From Mariniflexile sp. AS56 (GTDB lineage Bacteria > Bacteroidota > Bacteroidia > Flavobacteriales > Flavobacteriaceae): a stretch of DNA of 64,000 nt. The notes under the pieces are model-generated. The model was not told the DNA's origin. It did no database searches and was given only the letters and a program-made list of their open reading frames with translations. Of this stretch, positions 1 to 7,566 are shown in pieces. Position numbers and translations under genes: made by a program. Every line of letters begins with the position of its first letter. Within the stretch, counting starts at the first letter, position 1. The stretch is from the NCBI RefSeq assembly GCF_030552475.1, contig NZ_JAUPED010000003.1:248001-312000 (forward strand). The letters run 5' to 3'.

Positions 1-2
1 CA

Positions 3-875
3 CATGATACCCGAAATGGAACTCCAGAATTGCTAGAAAAATATGGTGCAGTAAACCATAAAGATCAAAATAGTGTTCCTGCATTAAACGAAAAACAACC
101 GCAACTTCCAGAAAATTATTTATCGGAACATCCGTTTTTTCATGGGCATCCTGAGTTAAGAGACGAGGAGCGTGTAAGTGGTGTTTGGAAAAATAGAGAT
201 GAGAATACCGTAAGAAACGAAATTGGTCGTGAGTTTGCCTGTTCAGAAAACATCGATACTCAGCTGGGTAAAGTGCTTAAAAAATTAGAAGCCATGGGTG
301 AATTAGATAATACTTATATTATTTATACTTCAGATCATGGAATGTCTATTGGGCGTCACGGTCTTATGGGGAAACAAAATTTATACGAACATACCTGGCG
401 TGTGCCTTTTATTGTAAAAGGCCCTGGTATAGATGCTAATAAGAAGAAAAACGGTAATGTTTATTTGTTGGACGTGCTTCCTTCGGTATTAGATTTAGCC
501 GGTATTGCTATCCCAGAAACGGTTCAAGGAAAAAGTTTTGTACCTGTTTTAGAAGGAAAACAAAACGATGTGAGAGATGTAATGTATGGTGTGTATGCAG
601 GCGGAACGAAACCAGGTATGCGTACTGTTAAAAAAGGCGATTGGAAATTAATTAAGTATGACGTGATGGACGGAACTGTAAGAGAAACACAATTGTTTAA
701 CCTTGCGAAAAACCCACATGAGTATTTACCAGAGCACCAAAAAACGGGTGACATGGAAACTAATTTGGCCAATAACCCAAAGTATGCCAATAAGTTAGCT
801 GAAATGGAAGCATTATTGTTAGAGCAAATGGTGGCTAATAACGATCCGTACAGACTTTGGAATCAAACGAAATAA
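3..875 (+). CDS. Sulfatase (S1-type), C-terminal part, cut by the window edge
   Basis: The reading frame is open from the left edge and runs to TAA at 875, so the visible 290 residues are the C-terminal part of a longer protein; the TTG at 30 is not a real start. The frame begins HDTRNGTPELLEKYG. It carries the sulfatase metal-site and substrate motif YTSDHGMSIGRHGLMGK, followed by NLYEHTWRVPFIVKGPG and a C-terminal subdomain with GDWKLIKYD and LFNLAKNPHE. All are typical of the formylglycine-dependent S1 family, which hydrolyses sulfate esters on glycans. The modified Cys/Ser motif (C/S-x-P-S-R) lies upstream and cannot be checked. The gene is followed after 57 bp by a mutarotase-like gene with no visible promoter between, so the two are probably co-transcribed. 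The subfamily and the sulfated position cannot be assigned from this fragment. Confidence 0.9.
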   Translation, partial: HDTRNGTPELLEKYGAVNHKDQNSVPALNEKQPQLPENYLSEHPFFHGHPELRDEERVSGVWKNRDENTVRNEIGREFACSENIDTQLGKVLKKLEAMGELDNTYIIYTSDHGMSIGRHGLMGKQNLYEHTWRVPFIVKGPGIDANKKKNGNVYLLDVLPSVLDLAGIAIPETVQGKSFVPVLEGKQNDVRDVMYGVYAGGTKPGMRTVKKGDWKLIKYDVMDGTVRETQLFNLAKNPHEYLPEHQKTGDMETNLANNPKYANKLAEMEALLLEQMVANNDPYRLWNQTK

Positions 876-932
876 AAACGTGTAGCAACAGGTGTTGAAT
901 CTGCGAAAGCTAGAAGCCAAATTTGAAATGAA

Positions 933-1913
933 ATGATCAAGGTAATTAGTACTGTTTTTGTTTTACTAAGTGTTATAGTGTCTGGTTATTGTCAGGCAGA
1001 AAAACAACCGCAGCTTGAGATTTCTAACGGCCTGCTTAGAGCGAATCTGTATCTGCCAGATTATGAAACTGGCTACTATAAGGGTACAAGGTTCGACTGG
1101 TCTGGCATTATTTCTAGTTTGGAATATAAAGGACATTCGTATTTTGATCAATGGTTTGATACTGGTAATCCACCACCTTTTGCAACCATCATGGGGCCCG
1201 TGGAAGCTTATGCGCCTTTAAATTATGATACAGCTGAAGTTGGAGGTGATTTTGTTAAAATTGGAATTGGAGCATTAAGAAAGGAATCGAATGAGCCTTA
1301 TAGTGATTTCAAAACGTATACCATTGTTGATAAAGGCATACGAACTCTAAAAACGAAAGCGAATGAGGTTCAGTTTGTGCATGTTTTAAATACGGAAACG
1401 TATTCATATGAATACACAAAGACCATTCAGTTTGTAGAGAACGAATCGAAAATGGTGATTTCTCATAGTTTAAAAAATACAGGGGAACAGGCGATTAAAA
1501 CCTTTGGATTCAATCATAATTTTTTTGTTATTGATAATCAGCCCATCGGGAAGGCTTTTGAATTAAGCTTTCCTGTGGAAGTTTCAGGAACTGGAAGAGG
1601 TATGGGGGATAGTTTCGAAATACAAGGAAAAAAGATAATTTTCACAAGAGATCTCGTAGGCGATGAGTCTATAGCTTGTAAACACTTGGAAGGATTGAAT
1701 AATAGTATTGAGAATTTTGACATCAGACTTGACAACACCCAAACCGGGGCTGGTGTTAAAATAACAGGAGATCAACCACTTTCTAGGTTAAGACTTTGGG
1801 GCACAACAGCAACCTTGTGTCCCGAGACATATATTGATATACATGTGGCTCCAGGAGATACATTCCATTGGAATTATTTTTATGAGTTTTATGAAATGCC
1901 TACATCTAATTAG
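933..1913 (+). CDS. Secreted protein with a galactose mutarotase-like (aldose epimerase superfamily) fold
   Basis: A 326-residue protein with a signal peptide of about 20 residues ending near YCQA and no lipobox or T9SS tail, so it is probably periplasmic. The segments LEISNGLLRANLYLPD, YYKGTRFDWSGIISSLEYKGHSYF, FNHNFFVIDN and the C-terminal APGDTFHWNYFYEFYE resemble the beta-sandwich of galactose-mutarotase-like proteins found in PULs. The HNFF segment is where family members carry a substrate-binding His. The physiological reaction is unknown. It may be a sugar epimerase or simply a carbohydrate-binding relative. It lies 57 bp behind the sulfatase and is followed by a strong terminator, so it ends the left-hand transcription unit. 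Family placement is by eye from sequence pattern. Confidence 0.55.
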   Translation: MIKVISTVFVLLSVIVSGYCQAEKQPQLEISNGLLRANLYLPDYETGYYKGTRFDWSGIISSLEYKGHSYFDQWFDTGNPPPFATIMGPVEAYAPLNYDTAEVGGDFVKIGIGALRKESNEPYSDFKTYTIVDKGIRTLKTKANEVQFVHVLNTETYSYEYTKTIQFVENESKMVISHSLKNTGEQAIKTFGFNHNFFVIDNQPIGKAFELSFPVEVSGTGRGMGDSFEIQGKKIIFTRDLVGDESIACKHLEGLNNSIENFDIRLDNTQTGAGVKITGDQPLSRLRLWGTTATLCPETYIDIHVAPGDTFHWNYFYEFYEMPTSN

Positions 1914-1999
1914 AAGTAGCAGAATCAAAATCATAGGAAAGTAAAAAGAAGTTTGTTTACAACTAGTCTAATGTGCTTTTAAAATGTGAAAAAATTTAA

Positions 2000-2035
2000 A
2001 GATGGATACTGAATATCAGTATTCATCTTTTTTTT
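2000..2035 (+). terminator. Rho-independent terminator after the mutarotase-like gene
   Basis: A 13-bp stem (left arm 2000-2012, right arm 2016-2028, one G-T wobble) with loop ATA is followed by an uninterrupted run of T to 2035. It separates the sulfatase/mutarotase unit from the regulated promoter at 2110. Confidence 0.85.
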
Positions 2036-2109
2036 AGGATGATTTTATTGTAGTAATTCACCTTTAGTCTTGTTTTTTATGAGTAATGTCTATGTGTTTT
2101 TTTAGCAAT

Positions 2110-2176
2110 AAGAACTATAAATTATAACTAAAGAACTATAAATTATAACTTTTTTTAAAGCTATTTATTAATATTA
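2110..2176 (+). promoter_or_regulatory. PUL operator-promoter 1: 21-bp-period direct repeat plus -7 element
   Basis: A perfect 20-bp direct repeat (2110-2129 and 2131-2150) contains the box CTATAAATTAT starting at 2115 and 2136. The -7-like element TAATATTA (2169-2176) begins 33 bp after the first base of the downstream box. The beta-helix gene starts at 2278. This is the clearest of ten such sites in the window. The 1914-2277 gap otherwise holds only the terminator at 2000. Confidence 0.82.
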
Positions 2177-2277
2177 CAATGAAGTAATTAATGTCTTTTG
2201 AAATAGATAGTATGTTACTCATGCCACCTAAAATCTTTTTATTTAACCTGTTTTTAATTTAAATTAATTTATTTATT

Positions 2278-4047
2278 ATGAAGAACAACTACTTTTTTAA
2301 ACGCGCATTATTTTTTATGTGTTTCACTTTTTTATCGCATTCTATTTGGGCTTTAGATGAAACGGTTTTACCCGGAGGTAACATTCAAACAGCGATAAAT
2401 AATGTGGCTGCTAGTGGAGGCGGTATTGTTACACTTGCTGCGGGAACGCATAACATAACGGTACCAGTTAGAATGAAGAGTAATGTCACACTTCAAGGAG
2501 AAGGTAATTGGGCAAGTTTGCTTAAAACCACTGTAAATATGAAAATGATTATTCATGATGCAGAAGGATTGGTAAACTTAGTTATTCAAAACCTTGCTAT
2601 TGAAGGAACAAATGCTTCCAATGGAGGCGGTATAGAAATTACATCTGGTGATGATTTTCCACATGATAACGTACAAATTTTAAACGTTCATTGTTATAAG
2701 ACAGGTTGGGGAGTTCATATTAAAGGGACGAAAAATTTGTTAGTTAAAGATTGTTTGTTTGAAGAAAACGGTACCGTTGGGCAGGAAGGTTTTGCTCATA
2801 ATATGTACTTGCGAAGAGTTTATGGTGCAGAGGTGAGAGATAGCAAATTTTTAAATTCTATTTCTGCAAATGGTATTAATATCTCTTATAGTTCAAATAT
2901 TAATGTCTACAATTGTGAAATGACTGGTAATTATTTTAGAGGGGTTCGGGCTGCGAATACCGATGGTTATTTGGTACATGATTGTATTGTTAAAAATAAC
3001 GGAAACGTAGGTATTCTTGCTAATTCTGAAGGGGTTCCAACAACGAATATCGATATTAGAAGAAATTGTGTTTCAGGTAATACCTTGGAAGGTATAAGTG
3101 GTGTTAACGGTGTAACCGGCATAGTAACAGATAATAATTCTTATGGTAATAGTGGTGATTACAGCTTGCCAGGAGGTGTTACACAATCAGGAAATATTAC
3201 CGATTCAAGTATAAATTGTACCTATGCTACAGGTTTAACAAGGGTGTTGCTTAGTGCGACTCCTGGATTAAATACGGTAGATCTTAGTTGGGTGCTTGAA
3301 AATATAACTGCAACTAGGCAAGATGTTTTTAGAGATACAGATTCAAACCCTAGTGGCCGAACGCAAATAGCTAGTAATGTAAGCGGAACGACTTATACCG
3401 ATAATTCAGCTGTAGGTGGAACATCATACTGGTATTGGATTAAAGCTACCGATGTGTCTACAACTACCACAAACTCCAATGCAGCCAGTGCAAACCCAAG
3501 CAGTGGGGCAGCGAGTGTTACCCTTACAGCAACTGCAGGAAATGGGTTGGTGACTCTAAATTGGGATATCCAAAATATTACGGTGCAAAATATAGGTCTT
3601 TTTAGAGATACAGATGATAATGCAAGTGGCCGTCAGTTAGTGAAAAATGGATTAACGGGAACCAGTTATACCGATAATTCAGCGGTAAACGGAACCGAAT
3701 ATTGGTACTGGTTAAAGGTAACCGATGATACGTCTACAAATTTCAACAGTGATCCTGGAGCTTATGCAAAGCCAAGTGCATCCTTATCTGTTAAAAAGAA
3801 ATCAAAAAACATGAAGTTAAGTGCGTTTCCTAATCCTGCTTCAAATAGAGTAACCATTCAAATCCCGTCTTCAGAGTTTAATGAATACACCATCTTTGAT
3901 GTAAGTGGACGCGTTAATAAAAAAGGCGTTATTTCTGCAGGTATAGCAGAATTGGATATTGATGTAAGCAACCTTTCAAAAGGCATGTATATGATAGCTG
4001 TAAAAGGGAATCAAAATACTTCAATCTTGAAATTGGTAAAGAATTAA
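2278..4047 (+). CDS. Secreted right-handed beta-helix protein with two FN3-like repeats and T9SS tail
   Basis: A 589-residue protein. Residues 1-25 form a signal peptide ending near SIWA. Residues about 26-318 are a parallel beta-helix: it starts GGNIQTAINNVAASGGGIVTLAAGTH, the usual N-terminal cap of pectate-lyase/C5-epimerase-like helices, and continues with coils such as NVQILNVHCYKTG, NLLVKDCLFEENG and NINVYNCEMTGN. Two FN3-like repeats of about 90 residues follow (about 319-408 and 411-497), both containing FRDTD...SGR and TYTDNSAV.G..YWYW. The T9SS type A sorting domain covers about 510-589 (FPNPASNRVTIQIP to KLVKN). A secreted polysaccharide lyase, glycosidase or epimerase is likely, but no catalytic residues can be named. 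It is preceded by operator 1 and followed by a terminator, so it is monocistronic. Confidence 0.8.
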   Translation: MKNNYFFKRALFFMCFTFLSHSIWALDETVLPGGNIQTAINNVAASGGGIVTLAAGTHNITVPVRMKSNVTLQGEGNWASLLKTTVNMKMIIHDAEGLVNLVIQNLAIEGTNASNGGGIEITSGDDFPHDNVQILNVHCYKTGWGVHIKGTKNLLVKDCLFEENGTVGQEGFAHNMYLRRVYGAEVRDSKFLNSISANGINISYSSNINVYNCEMTGNYFRGVRAANTDGYLVHDCIVKNNGNVGILANSEGVPTTNIDIRRNCVSGNTLEGISGVNGVTGIVTDNNSYGNSGDYSLPGGVTQSGNITDSSINCTYATGLTRVLLSATPGLNTVDLSWVLENITATRQDVFRDTDSNPSGRTQIASNVSGTTYTDNSAVGGTSYWYWIKATDVSTTTTNSNAASANPSSGAASVTLTATAGNGLVTLNWDIQNITVQNIGLFRDTDDNASGRQLVKNGLTGTSYTDNSAVNGTEYWYWLKVTDDTSTNFNSDPGAYAKPSASLSVKKKSKNMKLSAFPNPASNRVTIQIPSSEFNEYTIFDVSGRVNKKGVISAGIAELDIDVSNLSKGMYMIAVKGNQNTSILKLVKN

Positions 4048-4094
4048 GAAGGGTGTGACTCTCATTTGGAAACAAATTGGAGTACAAAAATTTT

Positions 4095-4136
4095 AAAAAA
4101 GACAGCTATAAGAATATTCTTGTAGCTGTCTTTTTT
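4095..4136 (+). terminator. Rho-independent terminator after the beta-helix gene
   Basis: The inverted repeat GACAGCTA-t-AAGAAT / ATTCTT-g-TAGCTGTC occupies 4101-4130, with an A-run before it and T6 after it (4131-4136), so it could work in either direction. Confidence 0.88.
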
Positions 4137-4174
4137 CTTACAAATAGGGTGTTTAAGACAACTCATTAGCTATA

Positions 4175-4242
4175 AAAGAACTATAATTTAAAAACAAAGA
4201 ACTATAATTTATAAGTATTGTCTTTTTTGGTTATTAATATTA
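4175..4242 (+). promoter_or_regulatory. PUL operator-promoter 2
   Basis: A perfect 16-bp direct repeat (4175-4190 and 4196-4211) has boxes CTATAATTTA(A/T) starting at 4181 and 4202, period 21 bp. The -7-like TAATATTA at 4235-4242 begins 33 bp after the downstream box, the same geometry as operator 1. It drives the lyase gene at 4339. Confidence 0.82.
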
Positions 4243-4338
4243 CATGTTAGAGAATGTTACTTCGGAAAACTATAAAAATTAGTCACTCGAAAATCGTTCT
4301 GAAAGAAAAATGATTGATAAATTAAAGTAAACAAGCAT

Positions 4339-7293
4339 ATGAAAAAAAACACTACTCAAAAGGAATTAAACTTAACCATTTTAAAAAAGCAAATAGTGAG
4401 CCTAATCGCTTTTTTGTTTTTTATGGTAGGTGCGGTTCAAGCGCAATTTGTACATCCAGGAATTACTCATAAAAAATCAGACTTAGACCGTATGAAATAT
4501 ATGGTGGAAGCTCAAATAGATCCGTGGTACACCTCGTATCTAAATATGGAAAATGATTCAAAATCGAGTTTTAGTTATGAAGTGCAGGGAAATGCGAGTT
4601 TTACCGAATTAGGTAGAGATTCAGGTGTTAATTACGGTGCTTGGAATAGTGATATTAGAGCGGCCTACTATAACGCCATAAGATGGTATGTTACAGGGAA
4701 TGATTTGCATGCTAAAAAAGCGATTGAAATATTTAAAGCATGGTCTAACCTTACGTCGGTTACTAGTGGTGGTACCGATTCTTTAAGTGGAGGTGTTGGC
4801 TATATCATGATTGAAGCTGCAGAAATTATTAAAAGCACGTATTCGGGGTGGTTACCTGCCGATTTGCAAGCTTTTAAAGATATGTTAGTATATCCAGGTT
4901 ATTCTACAACATCAGCTCCAACAGGCAATGCTACTTTCTATTGGAAATCTTACCAAGGAGACCCTGTACGTCATGGAAATCAAGGTTTGTCAGGATTTCG
5001 TACCGTTATGGCTATGGGAATATTTTTAGATAACGATACCATGTACAAACGTGCACTTAGGTATATACAAGGTGATCTAAATCTTCATACAGGAGATTTG
5101 CCTTATCCTGCAGGTCCAAACACAAGCAGCGCAAGCCCTACAGCTGTTGGAGACTATGCCGATACTTATGGGATTACTAGAGGTTATACCGAAGCCAATT
5201 ATGGGTATAATGAATTAATGACCAATTATATATATGAAAATGGACAATGTCAAGAAAGTTCAAGAGATCAACAACATACTGCATTTGGAATAGGCTTGCT
5301 TACATCCATGGCTGAAATGGCATGGAATCAGGGTGAAAACCTGTATGCAATTGCTAATGATAGATTGTTGTTAGGTTTAGAATACAATATGAGATACAAT
5401 GTATCTTTCGTTCAATCCTATCCAGATCAAACAACGCCGTGGGAGCCAACAGTTGCTTCCAATGAATTTGTTGAAGGTTTTGATAGAACGGGACGTTGGT
5501 ATTCCAAAGCCGTTAGTCCGGTAGGAAGAGGTGATTTTTCTGGAGTTAGAAATGTGTTTGAAATGCCAGTGGCACACTTTGTTGGTAGAGGTTTTAAAAC
5601 GGAAACAGAAGTTAAGTGGACACAACGTGCACGTGATAAAGCGATAGAAATAGGAGGTTATGAAAAGGCAGGATGGAGTAATGATGCGATAGGTTGGGGC
5701 GGACTTACAGCTCGTAGACCCGCATTTTGTTATGGCGACCCTATTAGTGGTTTCGATTCAAACAGTTTGCCTATATATGCTATGAATGTAGTACCAAATG
5801 TTATTGAAGCTGAAAATTTTGATTATGATCCCATTAATGCAGGTGAAGGTCGTATATACCACGATTTAACTTCAAGTAACACGGGAGGTGCATACAGAAC
5901 CATGGATAATGTGGATTTGGAAGTAACAACTGGTGGTTTTAATCTAACTTCCATAGAATCGGGTGAGTGGCTAACCTACACGGTTGCGGTTCCTGAAACG
6001 GCAGTGTATAATATCAGCATAAAATACGCAGCTTCTCAAGCAGGCGGTACGATTAAATTTAGTGCGGAAGGCGAAGATAAAACCACAGATTTAGCTGTTC
6101 CGTTTGGAACTCCTAACTCGACAGGAGATACAGATTGGAAAGACTACGTTATTTCAAGTGATGTGATTTTAAATAAAGGTGTGCAAAGTTTGAAATTAAC
6201 TTTTGGAGGAGTTTCAGGAGCATTCAAACTTGATAATTTTACGTTTGTACAGACTGGTATAGTTAAACAAGACCAAAGCATTAAGTTTTTTACAATTCCT
6301 GTTAAATTAGTAAGTAGCCCAGATTTTGATCCTGAAGCAACAGCAAGTTCTGGTTTACCTGTAAGTTATTCAAGTTCAGACACCTCAGTAGCAACCATTG
6401 TTAGTGGAAAAGTACATATTGTTGGTACAGGAACTACGACAATAACGGCTATGCAAGCTGGTGATGCTTATTATAATGCAGCTCCTAATGCAACCCAAGA
6501 ATTACGAGTTGTGAGTGCTGTTACAGGAACTAGTACTTTAAGCGTAATTGCCGATTCTTATGTAAGGGATGCGGGAAATGCTGGTAATAATTATGGTTCT
6601 GATGGTGTAATAGTAACAGTGGCATCAGGGCGTTACGGATATTTAAAGTTTGATTTAAGTTCTGTTCCTGGCCCTATAATGTCTGCCAAACTAAGAATAT
6701 ATCAAAGAACAGGTTTTAGATTTTTACGTAGTATTTATGATGTAGCTGATGATAACTGGACGGAAACAGAAATAAAATATAACAACAAACCATCATTTGA
6801 AAATGAACGAGCTCGTATTACAACCAATCCAGCTTGGAATGAATGGGATATTTCTTCATACACCGCTCAAGAATATAATAATGATAAAATAATGAGCGTA
6901 GTCGTTAAAGACCCAGAAGATCCAACGGCTAGTGAGAAAGGTATTGATTTCTATTCTAAAGAATTTGTAGATTCCAACACTTTTGTTACATATATACCAG
7001 AATTAGTTATTGAATATTCTAGTGCGCCATTAAGTGTTGCTTCCGAAGCTGTTAAAATAAAAATGTATCCCAACCCTGTTCAAAACGATCTTTATATTTC
7101 ATTGGATTCTGCCAACTTAAATCTAAAGGATGCCGAAATAAATTTATATACTTTAAATGGTCAAAAAGTGATGCACACAAAGTTAGATGCCAATGAAGTG
7201 AAATTAGATGTGTCTAAACTAAGCAGAGGTGTTTATGTTTTAACAATCAACGATTCTAATAAAAGTATTACTAGAAAAATAGTGAAGTTGTGA
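4339..7293 (+). CDS. Secreted alginate-lyase-family polysaccharide lyase with CBM6-like, Ig-like and CBM96-like modules
   Basis: A 984-residue T9SS cargo protein. The signal peptide is about 1-36 (ends VQAQ). An alpha/alpha alginate-lyase-type catalytic domain (about 37-470) starts FVHPGITHKKSDLDRMKYMV and contains two motifs shared with its paralogs: RHGNQG (211-216) and ENGQCQESSRDQQHT (300-314), where the His, Asn and Arg residues are the best catalytic candidates. A linker GDPISGFDSNSLP leads to a CBM6-like module (about 486-635, IEAENFDY), an Ig-like segment (about 640-728), a DNRLRE/CBM96-like module (about 730-895, VIADSYVRDAGNAGNNYG) and a sorting domain (about 905-984). Family members beta-eliminate uronate-containing glycans. 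The KduI/KduD genes downstream support an uronate substrate. The exact polymer and PL family cannot be fixed from sequence alone. It is monocistronic, between operator 2 and a terminator. Confidence 0.85.
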   Translation: MKKNTTQKELNLTILKKQIVSLIAFLFFMVGAVQAQFVHPGITHKKSDLDRMKYMVEAQIDPWYTSYLNMENDSKSSFSYEVQGNASFTELGRDSGVNYGAWNSDIRAAYYNAIRWYVTGNDLHAKKAIEIFKAWSNLTSVTSGGTDSLSGGVGYIMIEAAEIIKSTYSGWLPADLQAFKDMLVYPGYSTTSAPTGNATFYWKSYQGDPVRHGNQGLSGFRTVMAMGIFLDNDTMYKRALRYIQGDLNLHTGDLPYPAGPNTSSASPTAVGDYADTYGITRGYTEANYGYNELMTNYIYENGQCQESSRDQQHTAFGIGLLTSMAEMAWNQGENLYAIANDRLLLGLEYNMRYNVSFVQSYPDQTTPWEPTVASNEFVEGFDRTGRWYSKAVSPVGRGDFSGVRNVFEMPVAHFVGRGFKTETEVKWTQRARDKAIEIGGYEKAGWSNDAIGWGGLTARRPAFCYGDPISGFDSNSLPIYAMNVVPNVIEAENFDYDPINAGEGRIYHDLTSSNTGGAYRTMDNVDLEVTTGGFNLTSIESGEWLTYTVAVPETAVYNISIKYAASQAGGTIKFSAEGEDKTTDLAVPFGTPNSTGDTDWKDYVISSDVILNKGVQSLKLTFGGVSGAFKLDNFTFVQTGIVKQDQSIKFFTIPVKLVSSPDFDPEATASSGLPVSYSSSDTSVATIVSGKVHIVGTGTTTITAMQAGDAYYNAAPNATQELRVVSAVTGTSTLSVIADSYVRDAGNAGNNYGSDGVIVTVASGRYGYLKFDLSSVPGPIMSAKLRIYQRTGFRFLRSIYDVADDNWTETEIKYNNKPSFENERARITTNPAWNEWDISSYTAQEYNNDKIMSVVVKDPEDPTASEKGIDFYSKEFVDSNTFVTYIPELVIEYSSAPLSVASEAVKIKMYPNPVQNDLYISLDSANLNLKDAEINLYTLNGQKVMHTKLDANEVKLDVSKLSRGVYVLTINDSNKSITRKIVKL

Positions 7294-7354
7294 TTTTTGT
7301 GAAATGGTTATTAGCTCGATGTTTATAAATCATTCCTGATTATATAATGAAGAT

Positions 7355-7394
7355 AAAAGTTCTACTTAATTAAATTTTGTAGAACTTTTTTTTT
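7355..7394 (+). terminator. Rho-independent terminator after the first lyase gene
   Basis: Stem AAAGTTCTA (7356-7364) pairs with TAGAACTTT (7380-7388) around a 15-nt AT-rich loop, followed by a T-run to 7394. Confidence 0.8.
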
Positions 7395-7429
7395 GCAAAC
7401 TAAAGTAGGGGGAAACATGTTAAAATGAT

Positions 7430-7491
7430 TTATAAGTTATAGCCAAAGCACTATAGTTTATATTCTTTTTGTAATCTGATTTGTAATATTG
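7430..7491 (+). promoter_or_regulatory. PUL operator-promoter 3
   Basis: Boxes TTATAAGTTAT (7430-7440) and CTATAGTTTAT (7451-7461) keep the 21-bp period. TAATATTG (7484-7491), a good match to TAnnTTTG, begins 33 bp after the downstream box. It drives 7567 and probably 10315. Confidence 0.78.
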
Positions 7492-7566
7492 ATAGCATGG
7501 TAAGTCTTTTATTAAAAAATGATTTTCATTTATAAAATGCACCAACAACTAAAACTAAACTAAAGC